Shown: piece by piece, positions 39,115 through 50,426 of the stretch
Layout of the letters: the number at the start of each line of letters is the position of its first letter
How positions within the stretch are numbered: the first letter of the stretch is position 1
Source of the DNA: Nyssa sinensis
Taxonomy: Eukaryota > Streptophyta > Magnoliopsida > Cornales > Nyssaceae
DNA: 64,000 bases
Direction of reading: 5' to 3'
Assembly: GCA_008638375.1 (NCBI GenBank)
Contig: CM018036.1
Coordinates: 1,896,001-1,960,000, forward strand
Made by a program: the position numbers and the translations under genes
Notes under the pieces: generated by a model
What the model saw: only the letters and a program-made list of their open reading frames with translations
What the model was told of the DNA's origin: nothing
Database searches by the model: none

Positions 39115-40174
39115 GACTGAGTTATGCCTTTTCGCGTAGTCTCTCTTCTCGGACTCTTTCAGACGAAGTTGCAGACAACACGACGAGCTGTAAGAAAACC
39201 TAAGAGCTAAATAGATGCCACTGTTTTGTTTACGCTCACACGGGAATTAAGGTATGAGTATATTACATCACTGATTAAGTCCAATCAGGCTAATCATTGC
39301 CGTCGATTACCAATACTTTCTTCGACAAAACGACGTATCTTACGTATCGACTAATAATGACGGTCCAATACTATGATAATCGGGAAGAAAAGTGGGCCAG
39401 GAACATGCATGTGGGACAGATGTAGAGATATAAGTATAATACTTGTCGTGTTTAATCAAAATACGATCTTTTTTCTTTTTTATTCTTTCCTTCTCCACTT
39501 CAAAAATTAATAATAACAATAATCCACAAAATCTCTCTTCCAAAAGTGTCCCTTTGTCTCCCCTCTTCTCTCTGTCTGTGTGTCTAGGCAAAAAAGATAC
39601 CAAAAGGTACGTCCGATCTATTTCCAACAGAAACCATTCTTACTACTTCATTGTTTATCATCGACTCTCGCTTCAGTCTCAGACATCACACACAATGGTT
39701 CAGTAATAAAATGGAAAAGAAAATCAAATAAGTGATCAAAAAGTTGAAAAAAGGGAAAAAAAAAATTGAAGAGTAAGAGAAAACGGAAGCACGAGATCTT
39801 TCTCTCTCTAGAAATGATCCCATCTGTTTTCCTTCGTTTCTCTCTGCTAGATCTCTCCCTGCGCAATAAACCCTCTAACCTGGGTTTTTTTCTCTCTCCT
39901 CTTTTTTTTTTAAGTCAGATTTTATTTTTATATATGTTCGTTGATTTTTAATTTATGTATAGATACACACTGGTATTTCTGGGTTTTGTGTTGCATGCGG
40001 GATTGGAATTTTTCTGATTTTTCTGTGGTTTTTCCCGCTATTTTAGGTTGAAGGGGTATGTGCATCTGTTCATTCAAGGGATGGTTAGTATATTTGGGAC
40101 CTCAGTGTGCATAGGATTTGAGGGTTTTGACATTGGTTTTTGAGATTTGGTTTTTTTGTGTTGTGTGGTGAGAG
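39115..40174. promoter_or_regulatory. divergent promoter between the RWD and PWWP genes
   Basis: About 1.06 kb separates the two start codons, which face away from each other. It must hold both 5' untranslated regions and both core promoters unless distal sites are used. The PWWP side (39430-39900) is rich in CT, typical of plant leaders. Several short upstream ATGs (for example at 39694, reading MVQ then stop) precede the PWWP start if the leader reaches that far. Exact transcription starts cannot be seen. No clear TATA box was identified. Confidence 0.6.
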
Positions 40175-43100
40175 ATGGGGAGTTCTGATGAGGCGAACAC
40201 GAAGGGCATTGATGCTTCTGTTGGCGGATTGGTATGGGTTCGGCGTCGAAATGGGTCATGGTGGCCCGGGCGGATAATGGGTGTGGATGAATTGTCGGAA
40301 AGTTGTTTGGTGTCACCAAGATCGGGTACCCCGGTGAAGCTTCTGGGGAGAGAGGACGCAAGCGTGTATGTTCCTCTTTGTGACTCATACATTGTACTTC
40401 ATTTTTTTTGAGTAGTTTGATTATTCATTTTTTAATAACTCCAGTTGTTGATATCCTGCTTAAATTTCTCATGTTTAGTATAGATTGAAGTAGTTTAAGA
40501 CTCAGACCTGCGTTAATGCTCTTTTTCGTATCTCTTACATGGTTTTTTTCTGTTTCAGAAGGTTTACTAATTTGGATTTTGTGTGTTTTTATTGCAAGTG
40601 TTGCTGAGATAAAATGCTTGTGTGCTTCTGAAGATAGTATGTGAACAAATTGTATTTTGTTTCATTTTTCAGTGGCTATTTGTCACTGGCAGGACTTAGA
40701 AGTGTACTACATTTTTGTTGAATCTTAAATCTATTATGTTTTAACATTCTAGTCAAGGCAATGAGTTTGTAAATTATCGTTGGTTGACATGAGGATGTGG
40801 ATGTTGTAGTTACTAGGACATAGTTGAATTTTTGCCTGTTGTGCATGTTTGTTTTATGCTATGTAAACGCATTGTGATCTATAAGGCATTCTTGATGAAA
40901 TGCATAGTGGTTCAGGGCTGACAGATGATATTTAGTTGTTCAGCATTGCTAGTTTTTGTTTTTACAACCATAGAGGTCACCTATATTTGACGCTAGCTTA
41001 TTGTGCATACCCATTGGATGTCTAAGGAGAATATGTGTATTGTATGAGACTGCACTTATCAAGACTGGCACATTTCTGTATATAATTAACATTGTTGATT
41101 GGTATGAAGATTTCCTTGGTTGGTCACAACAAGCCTGTTATTAGTTGTCCTTAGTGAAGATGAATTTGTGTGCTGAAAACATCATACTGAATTGGGCAGG
41201 GTGGGTGCTGTGATTATGAGCATATTGTTTTGAGGATGAGATTTCAAACACTCCTCTGTCTGCAAAGAGGCAAAAGACACGAGGACTGATGTCATTGTTG
41301 AGGGTGTTTTCCCTTTTCTTTTCGTTTTTATTTGAGCAGGAAATAACTGTCAAGGACCGCCAAGTTATTTGCATCTCTTGCTAGAAGTTATTGACGTTTT
41401 AGAGATGAATCCCCACCTTTTCTTGGGTTAACTGATCAGGAAATTGGGAAAGGAAATTATTATGTAGCAAAAAGAGGGACTTCAACTTTAGAGGAACTTT
41501 GAGGATCATCAATCTTCCTTCTATTATGTTGTTTCCTACCTGTAACTCATTCTGTTTCATTTTATTGCACCACCAGGGCATCTTATCCTTCTTCCTTTGT
41601 AATTCTTAGTTCTTTTTCAATGTCATTTCGGTTGGTTTGGAATAAAAAATAATGAATTTGGCAGAGCAATGTTGAGGAACATTGGACATGTTCCCTGAAT
41701 ACAAATTGAATATGATTTAGAAAGGCCTGCAATTGTAAGTTATAATGTTTTTTTAGTGTTAACTAAGATTTGAAGGGACGTTACTGTCAAGGAGTCAAGT
41801 AAATTTGACTACTTGCTGACTTGCTACAAATTGATTCGGTAGGCAAATTCTTGCATTGTGTAAGTTGCAGGACATAACATACACGTAATTAGGATTGAAG
41901 CATTTTTATGTGTACACACACCGTGGCGGATCTAGAAACTTTAGTTTTTTTGTTGGGGGGTGGGGAGGAACAAATTGCAAGTATTAAAATTTAGAGAAGT
42001 TCATATGAATATATAAAAAATTTTGGGGGGGGCCAAGTCTTATTTTGTAAAGAAATTCTAACAAAATTAGTGGGAAAAAATGCATCCCTTTGCCCCCCCT
42101 AGATCCGCCAGTGTGTGTACATGCATAATAATTCTATTACAAAATTAAAATATTTTCCACAAATTTTGTGATTAATATACAGACTGGAAGTGACTGAAAG
42201 GGGAATAGCTAATATTTCATATGAAAAATAGTGAGATGATAGACTTCTCTAGAAAAGAAAAAAAAAACATTGACTAGTTAGTAACTTTTTGTTTTTCTAC
42301 AACTTTGTTATGGTATATTTGCAGGTTAGTCTTTTGGGTTTCAATTTCCAAAGTGTCATAAAGATATTAATTTATTACATATCTTGAGAGATTGGAGAGC
42401 AGTTGCATCATCATATTCATTCAGTTTTGGTATATTTTAGTCTACAGAGCCCCTCAATTAAAATGTGATCAAGTAAAAAGTATGATTGGTTCTCCAGAGC
42501 ATGGTTTTAAATCGCGGCATCAGGACATGTAACGGTTGTGATAGTGGTGTAACGGTATCGGAGTATCGGTTGATACGTAACGGGAATCGGGAGTTGCACC
42601 TGTGATTTTTTTGTAATCACTAGAAAATCTCTTAAAAGTTATTGAAATGCATGGTTTTGCTCCAATTTATTATTTTTTAATTATTTTTATAGCACCTATG
42701 AAAAAATTATTTATTGTAGAAGACTTTATATTAGTTTTATATCAAAGTAAGAAGAAAGTACAATTTATTATGACTGATTATGACAACTAATAATTAAAAA
42801 TGCAACTATAAGTGATTTTAGCAAATATAAAAAATAAAATAAAATATAGACATCAAAAGGTTACGGCTTCGTTTGGATAGTGATTCAGATATAATTTTTT
42901 GAAAAAATTTTTAAAATATATTTTAAAATTTGTAATTAATTTTTTAAAAATTGTAAAAATACATTTAGATATGATAATCTAAATTTAAAAAAAAAAATTA
43001 TTTTGAAATACATATCCCGCGTTTTAAAATTAAAAAACTTTTTTTGAAAATATAAACAAACAGAGCCTACACTTTTGGGATTGTGTAGAATGACCATATA

Positions 43101-46100
43101 AGGTAAAAATACAAATTTGTTGAACAGGGTAGACATTAGTGATTTTTTTTGTCACATTGGTTTTTAGTTTTTGTTTTCTGTTTAAATCATTGTACATTCC
43201 TGCCACTTTCTCTCCTAATATTTGTTTCAAATGGTCTGTTTTTGGTTCAAATTCATTTTTTGAGTTTTATAGTGAAAATACATGATTTAGTGTTCCTGTT
43301 ATTTGACCAAATCAGAGCTGGATGTATAACTTGGTTGTTTCTAAATTGTCAGCCTGAATTACAGAATCTGTGTATGAGGCTTGATGATACATCCCTACAC
43401 GTGAATGCTTGGTAGGGCCATTACATGTTTCGAATTTCAGGCACTTGGGATAGAACTTTATTATTAGGTTGATTGTTCCTTGTGTAGCAGTCAAATGCAT
43501 GAAACTCAATTATCATGTTCAGATTAATTGAGCTTTTAGCCTGTCCTTGAGGTTTGCTATGTTATGTGTATGGGATCTTTGCCTCATTCATTACAATACC
43601 ATTACTTATCAAAAAAGGAATAAAACTAGTGAACTTCAATAAGATATGGTGATTGTACATAGGACTAAATATGAAAGAAAATAATGGTGAATTTTTATAG
43701 TTGCAACTTTGATCATCAATTGTACTTGTCTACAGTATGGTTTGATCATGTGTTGTTTCATGCACATGTCATTTGTTTTCTTTAAATCTTGAACAATTAC
43801 ATTGAACTTCTTCTTTTCTTTTTTATCACTAGAATCTGAATTTGTCTGAGATGCTAAAATTTCAGCTGAACCTTGGCAAACAGTTTCTTTCCGAGATTCA
43901 TGTAGTCCATGTGATTTTTTTATATGTCATGTGGTTTTTCTGTCATTGTATTTTCAAAACAGAAAAAAAATGTTGTGGCTCTGACCAAATTCAGAGGATG
44001 CCTGACCAAATTCAATTTCTGCCTCCTCATTGCAACTTATTTGAAAACTGGGGCCTGCACTGGAGGGTTGGGCATCAGGCATTCAGAGGGCCAAATGCCT
44101 TTCTGCATACCTTTTCTTCTCTGTATCAATAATCAGCCCTTTAAATCCTTTGTGCCTTCTGTAGGAGCCAATCATAATTGGGGTTTTGTTGATGTACGTT
44201 TGGTGTTTGCAATATCCATTAATTTATTTTTTGGGATGTAGTTCGGTAGCCGTTATTTTTTGTCCATGGCTTTGACCTTTTCTTTTACATTTAAAAAATC
44301 AAATTCCTCTGCCTCTCTTAAGTTTGAGGATTTTAGTTTTCTATTGAATCGTTAATATGTTTTGAATGTCTTGAAAATTTTCTTCTTTATTATTGGTTCA
44401 GGGACTGGTATAATCTTGAAAAGTCTAAACGGGTGAAGGCATTTCGTTGTGGGGAGTATGATGAGTGCATTGAGAAAGCTAAGGCTTCTGCAGCCAATTC
44501 TTCTAAGAAAGCAGTGAAATATGCTCGGAGGGAAGATGCCATTCTTCATGCTCTTGAGCTGGAAGGTGCTCGCCAACCCGAAGATCATCCAGACTCTTGC
44601 TCAAAAATGAATAAATCAGGTGGTGGACAACATGATGTGAAGGAATCACCAACTATGTTTCATCCTGGCAAGGAAACTGAAGAAATGGCTGAGGAATTGA
44701 GTGGTTTTGAAGACAATTCGAATTCAGCACAGGAATTATCCCAGTCTGGTGTGTCATTTGAAGAGCCAAATCAGATCAGTGCTTCTAAGGAGCAATCTGT
44801 GCAGGGAAGGCGGCGAAGAACGCCAAATGATTCAGAGGATGATGGAACGGAAGGAATCAAACGTATGAGAGGACTTGAGGACCTGGGAATGGGTGTAGTG
44901 TCATCATTGAAAAGAAAGAGATCTCAAGTTGCTAACGTTCATGAGTTCTTGAAAAGGAAAAATCGTCGACGTCCACTGACAAAGGTTTTAGAAAGTACAG
45001 CTATGGTGTCTGTTCCAGTTATGTGTGAACAACTTGCCAGTCCAAGTGGATCACCTCTCCCGGGAGGATCTGACAGCAAGGTTTCTGGATTAGAATCTAA
45101 TGAATCAAAGAAAAGTTTTTCACTGGTCATTAATAACAATTCAGATAGTACTGGAGTTTCATGTGAGAACGGGTCATCATTAAATGCATCTGAAATTGCT
45201 TCCCTTATTAAACAGAAGGAAAATGAAATTTCAAGCATTTCAGGATTACCTGAGAATGATTCTTCTGACATGTTATTTGATGTGCCATTTGTCGGGGAGG
45301 AAAATCACTCAGCAGGTATGATTGATTATAAATGAGTTTACCCAAATTTTTATGCATGCCGCCTTTTTGTGTTCTATATATAAATTCTTCTCTTCTGTTC
45401 TCTTTTCTCCTCTTCTAAGATACATAATGGGACTTAGACTCTTGTCTTATCTAACTGCGGTTCCTAGCACAGGTAAAAGATCGAAGTACTTATGAACTGC
45501 TTACTCTGCTTGTTAGTTTGCTGATCCATCAACTTGAAGAAGCAATTATCTGGCCTAAGTTTTAAGCTTGACTGCTTCAGAAGCCAAGATTGACATACCA
45601 ATTTTGGCTCTAGTAAATTTGTGAACGTTTGAGCCACTCATTCTGTCATTATAGCAAAGTGGAAGCTAGGTGCTGGGTCATGTGTTTAGCAGTGTGGGAG
45701 CTAGGCCTAAGTCTACCTATATTGGCTCTAGTAAATCTGTGGACCTTTGAGCTATGCACTAACAGCTAGGTGCTGGCTAGCTATGAATGGGAGCTAGTTG
45801 CTGGGTGATAATGGAAGTGATTCTTTTTCCATTTTATGTTACTTGGCTTCAAGTGTGGGAAGTTGCTCCCCTATGCTTTGTGTGGTGCATTTGGAAGGAG
45901 AAGACTTCCTTAGGACTAGGACGAGGTGAAGGTATGTGATTAACTTCAGGGATGTGTGGAGAGGAAGGAAGGTGTGGGAAGGAACCCCCCGGCGCGGTGC
46001 CTTATGTAGTGCATTTGGAAGGAGAAGCATGGGTGGTCATGTGTGCTTTGTGTATATATTAATCAAGAAGAGAAAAACAAGTGATGCGATGATGTAGGAC

Positions 46101-49100
46101 GACTGTGGGGTTCACTTTCCTACAAGCTTTGATTCTCTTAAACAATTGATGTTATGTGGGCTTAGGTGAAAATCTTATAGATTCAGGGCTTCTATTGATG
46201 GAAAAAAAAATGTAGGCTTTTATGGGTGCAAAAGGGTTGAAATTAGCTGGAATTTGAAGGTGTTTGGCAGCAGTAATTTCATAGCTTGGAACTTCAGATG
46301 CTAGACAGCAGCTACTTTATAGGTTTGGGGTTAAAATGAAGGTCATACAATTAATGGAACAGATTAGGGTTAATTACAGTATGGTCATTGGTGGGATAAT
46401 ATTTTGGGAAAAGGAAAAGAAGGATTAGAAGTTTTTCAGGGGCTGTTCAGGGCACTTTGAAATGTGAACACTACTCATGAACCTTGAATGACTCAGGATT
46501 TTCTTGTGTTCTACAGCTCAACAATCAAAAGATAAATAGGCTACACTTGTAAGATATGTAATTTAAGGGTAGAATAAGGCCTGATTTTGGATTTCAAAAG
46601 CTATTAAAAATTGCAGGAAATTAAATCTTGGAAGTAGAAGAAGAAGAAAAAGAAAGCTAGACATCACACCTAGGTTTCCATAGGCTTCACGCCATTTATT
46701 AGAATTGCATTGCACAATCCAAAAAGAGCAGAATAGTTTGAATAATTCTTTAAAACATCCTCTCTCTTCAATTGAAAGCATTAGATGCCAATATATAGGC
46801 TTCTTGGTATTCTCATCTCTAATAGGACTTGGACTATTTAGAAGCTAATTGGACTTGGATTATTTAGAAATTTTTTTGTTTAAAGACTTGGACTCTTATA
46901 TAGACCTAATAAAAACCATATATTTATATGTGTGTGTGTGTGTGTGTATCGATATGTAAATCACACACAAACACACACACACTTTGCCCCTTAAGGGACT
47001 TGAACCTTAAACCTTACATATGGGGAGGTGGAGGATGTACCAACCAAGCTAGAGCTTATTGGTCTACTAAAAGCGAAAAAAAAAAAGAAGATATAAAAGA
47101 ATACTTCACTCAAAACTAAAACTCAATCCTAAGAGGTCCTCAATCCTAGTAACCTGGGATGTGCTGTTGGGTCACATATTTGGGTTTGACTTTAGGTGTT
47201 GCTTCAAATGTTGTGGGTGTATGGGATCCAGTTATTGAAAGAATGGAGAAGAGGCTTGCTACATGGAAGAGACAGTACCTTTCCAAGGGAGGGAGACTTA
47301 CTTTTATCAGAAGCACTCTCTCTAGCACGCCAACATACTTTCTGTCTCTTTTCTCTATCTCTGATCGGTTGTTAAGAGGATGGAGAAGTTGCAGAGAGAT
47401 TTCCTGTGGGGGAGGGTTGGGAGAGGAGCACAAACTTCACTTAGTATCATGGGAAAAGTATGCTCTCCCATTAGATGTGGTGGGTTGGGGATCCACTCTC
47501 TCAAGCAATTCAATCAAGTGTTGTTTGGGAAGTGGCTGTGGAGATTTGGCACTAAACAGGGTAGTTTTTGGCGTAAGGTGATAGAGGGGAAGTATAGGAG
47601 TGAGGCTCGAGGGTGGATTTTCACGGATAACGGGAGCCCATATGGGGTGAGTATTTGGAAGCACAATAGAAAAGGATGGGAGGTTTAAAGGTTTTTGCTC
47701 CCTATATTGAGTTTGTGGCAGGTAATGGGAGGAAGATTAGTTTTGGGGGTGACTATTGGTATGTTGAAAGCCCTTTGAAGAATAGGTATTCGTATTTATA
47801 CTGTATTGTCTTGGATAAGGAAGCCATGGTCAGGGATTGCTATTACATGTCCAAGAATGGGATAGAGAGGATTTTATTGAATGGAAGCCGGCCCGAATGG
47901 TAAGTTTGCTGTGAACTGTGAAGTTATTTTATAATGTGATGTGTGGCAATATAGCGAATGTTTTTCTGTGGAAAGGCATTTGGAAGGTCAAAATCCCATC
48001 CAAAGTGTCCTTTTTTGTATGGTCTGTGGCTTTGGAGTCATTTCTCACTCTGGACAACTTGGGGAAGAGGGGTAGACTTCTTCCAAATTGGTTTTGTATG
48101 TGCAAGGAGGCAGAAGAGTCACCTAATCATCTTCTCCTTCATTGCAAGGTTGCTAGTGAGTTGTGGACTATACTTTTTTTTGGTTTTTGTGATCTTTTGA
48201 GTTATGCCTTGCTCAATCAAGGGGCTTTTATTGTGTTGGGCTGCGGCTTGTCCTTTAAAGAGCCCCACTTTTGATGGGCGGTTCCTCAGTGCATTATGTG
48301 GAGTGTTTGGAAGGAAAGAAACTGCATAATTTTTGAAGATTTAGAAGTGGCTATGCACAAATTGAAGAAGATCATTTTAGATACTTTTCATTTTTGGATT
48401 GTAGGGAAATATCCCATTTCTCACTTGATTGTAGATTTTTTGGGAGAGCTCGTAAAGATAGTCTAGATTAGCTCTCTTTTATTTTGTACACAGGTGATGC
48501 CCCTTTTGGCATGCTTGTCGATAATACATATCATTACTTCTCAAAAAAAAAAAAAAACAGAAGTCCCCAATGGGCACCACTTTGAATTTTAGCAAATTCT
48601 ATAGTTTCCCCCTTCTTTTAAATTTGCTTTTCCTTGAACTTTGTATGGAGTTTAGCATGTGATTACCTATCTCTGTGCTAGAAGTTTTTGTCTTTTCCAA
48701 TAGTATGCAACATAATGACAGGTTGATTTTGAAAGGACTTGTTTTTATGAGTTGCCAAGAAATATATCAGTTAATCATCAGTCTTTAGCATTTAAATTCA
48801 ACTTTTTTTCTTGAATAATTGCATGGGATTAGAGTACCAAACCGATGATTGTAGTATGGTTTGAGATGTCACCTGCTTGTACAGTTGCTGAACAATTTTC
48901 TATTTATGTTTTAATCTCCTATTTCTAATAAGCCGATATCAAACTTTTGGCTGTTTTCCTTATTTAGTGTTTACTGTTTTCCCATAGATTGTTTTTTTCC
49001 CTTAGATATGAAGGGAACTTATGGCTGATGCTTCTATTTCCATCTTGTCACCATCTCCATTTGTTGTTTCTTAGTCCTACTTTTGGCTTGTTTACAATGT

Positions 49101-50426
49101 CTTTATTACTCTCTGTGGGACAATAATGAATTTACTAATCTGTCTATTGTGCCTGCATTCCTACCTTTCAATGGCAATACTTTATTTGCTCATCTTTTCT
49201 TCCATGCCCTTCTATCTAATATGGGGCCTTGCTCTGGATCTTAGGATATTTCTACCATATGCTGATATTTTGATTTTATTCCAACAGGCTTTTCTTCAAT
49301 ATTTGTATCTTGTTCATCTCAAAAGCCTCAGGTTGGTGCTGGAGCGCAGTCTAGTCAAAGCAGTCAAGTTGAAACTGTATCTTTGGTAAATGAGGAACTT
49401 AACGAGTCTGGTTCTACTAGTTCAGGTGCTGCTGATATTAATATCAGCCAGAGGATAGAGAAAGGTACTTCAAAGTGGCAGTTAAAAAGAAAGAGGAACT
49501 CAAGGCATACAACTAAAAATAGAAAACTAGATTCAAGAAAATCTGTGGATATGGATGTGGGTGATGAATCCAATGCTTATTTGGCAGCTATAGAAACCCA
49601 GGATGTATTTTCTCTTGGTTCTGGTCGGAAAGTTGACTGCAAACCCATGGGTGGATCAATCACTTCAGACAGTTGTGCTCATAGGGCAAAGTCCAGATCT
49701 GTCACAGAAACCCAGGTAGAAGTGTTTCGGGGTTGGAGCGGGCGTATTTCTCACAAGGAACCTCGTACGAGGGGGGCAACATCTGAGGCGAAGTTTTTAC
49801 CTGATTGCTCTTCAAACCCACAAAGGTCACTGCCCTACCGTCAGTCCCGTTTTACAGTTCACCCAAAATATCAGAATTATGATGCTGATTCCACCTTATA
49901 TGATGTTAATCTTGAGGTGAAAGCCAGCTATCGTCCTCAGCATGTTCCATATATTTCTCTCATGAGCAAGTTGAATGGTCGACCCATCATAGGTCACCCT
50001 CTTACAATTGAGGTTTTGGATGATGGCTTTTGTGATCTTCCGATGAGTGGCCCTGAATGCTACCTGGCCAGTAGTAGCTGTGGGTTAGATGATGATACGG
50101 AAATATCTGCTTTGGAAGCTGTTGATATGGGCTACGAAGCGAAGCCAAATGTGGGAGGTGGGAGGCTTCCTTCCAAGCATTTGACGTTGCAACCATGTGT
50201 TTCACCAAGTAAATCGCCCAAGTCAAGAAAAAATGGGCTCTTATTAAAGAAGATCCGGAAACTTTCTTCACTGACTGGTTCTCACAAGCAAGGCGAAAAG
50301 AAGAAACCAGTGGTAGAAAAGCTCAAGGGCCCTGCCATAGCTTGTGTTCCCTTAAAAGTAGTGTTCAGTAGGATTAATGCAGCACTAAACAGCTCGATGC
50401 GACCAGCAAACCGGGTTGCTCCATGA
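40175..50426 (+). CDS. PWWP (Tudor-superfamily) domain nuclear protein
   Basis: Three coding exons: 40175-40365, 44402-45315, 49288-50426 (TGA). Phases match (phase 2, then phase 1), giving 2244 nt and 747 residues. The PWWP domain occupies about residues 14-105: VGGLVWVRRRNGSWWPGRI carries the SWWP form of the signature, followed by DWYNLEKSKRVKAFRCGEYD across the first junction. PWWP domains bind methylated histone tails and DNA. The long middle is low-complexity and serine/acid-rich with basic nuclear-localisation-like clusters (RRRRTP, KRKRS, QLKRKRNSR). A conserved-looking block at about 572-615 (VNLEVKASYRPQHVPYISLM) is typical of the plant subfamily I remember as At1g51745/At3g21295. 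Intron 1 (4.0 kb) and intron 2 (4.0 kb) contain MITE-like elements, a SINE and L1 pieces. The start is the first ATG before the conserved GGLVW region. Confidence 0.92.
41911..42122. mobile_element. MITE-like element with about 24-bp terminal inverted repeats
   Basis: Left end TGTACACACACCGTGGCGGATCTAG. The right end, CTAGATCCGCCAGTGTGTGTACA, is its near-perfect inverted complement (one 1-2 base difference). The 212-bp element is non-coding with a G-run, an AATTTTGGGGGGGCCA core and a CCCCCCC run near the right end. Related copies sit at 36255-36470 and 38318-38500. Superfamily not assigned because no clear target-site duplication was seen. Confidence 0.7.
42500..42790. repeat. dispersed repeat, copy 1
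   Basis: Shares an ordered series of words with 55050-55330: 'GT.TAACGGTAT.GGAGTATCGG', 'GTAATCACTAG.AAAT.CTTTAAAA', '..ATGCATGGTTTG'. The copies are diverged. Non-coding and unassigned; lies in PWWP-gene intron 1. Confidence 0.5.
42865..43067. mobile_element. MITE-like element
   Basis: Starts GGCTTCGTTTGGATAGTG and ends ATAAACAAACAGAGCC, the imperfect inverted complement, as in many plant MITEs. The interior is almost pure A/T. TAC flanks both sides (42862-42864 and 43068-43070), a possible 3-bp target duplication. No coding capacity. Confidence 0.55.
45600..45830. repeat. degenerate tandem duplication, period about 118 bp
   Basis: TTGGCTCTAGTAAAT.TGTG.AC.TTTGAGC occurs at 45604 and 45722. 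'GCTAGGTGCTGG' occurs near 45667 and 45770 with a third variant near 45790. Lies in PWWP-gene intron 2. Confidence 0.65.
45830..46080 (+). mobile_element. small L1 C-terminal fragment, tandemly duplicated
   Basis: 45880-45910 translates to LCFVWCIWKEK, the motif near the end of plant L1 ORF2 (LLWCIWRERN in the intact copy at 9250-10830). The same GTGCATTTGGAAGGAGAAG is repeated 114 bp later at 46009. Heavily decayed. Confidence 0.55.
46929..46947. repeat. GT microsatellite
   Basis: Run of GT dinucleotides in PWWP-gene intron 2, immediately beside the SINE copy; it may have arisen from the SINE 3' tail. Confidence 0.8.
46955..47068 (-). mobile_element. tRNA-derived SINE, second copy
   Basis: Reverse strand reads AATAAGCTCTAGCTTGGTTGGTAC with A-box TAGCTTGGTTGG, then B-box GGTTCAAGTCC and CTTAAGGGGCAAAGTG, matching the copy at 31079-31211 over its whole length. 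The 3' end passes into the CA/GT run, not an A tail. No target-site duplication identified. Confidence 0.7.
47145..48558 (+). mobile_element. 5'-truncated L1-type LINE
   Basis: Sense-strand ORF2 C-terminal half: YLGLTLGVAS, WDPVIERMEKRLATWKRQYL, SKGGRLTFIRSTLS, MEKLQRDFLWG, then further frames to FCMCKEAEESPNHLLLHC (zinc-finger motif) and an A-rich tail at 48542-48557. The imperfect direct repeats AGAGGTCCTCAAT (47132-47144) and AGAAGTCCCCAAT (48559-48571) agree at 11 of 13 positions and are a likely decayed target-site duplication. Several frameshifts. Lies in PWWP-gene intron 2. Confidence 0.8.
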
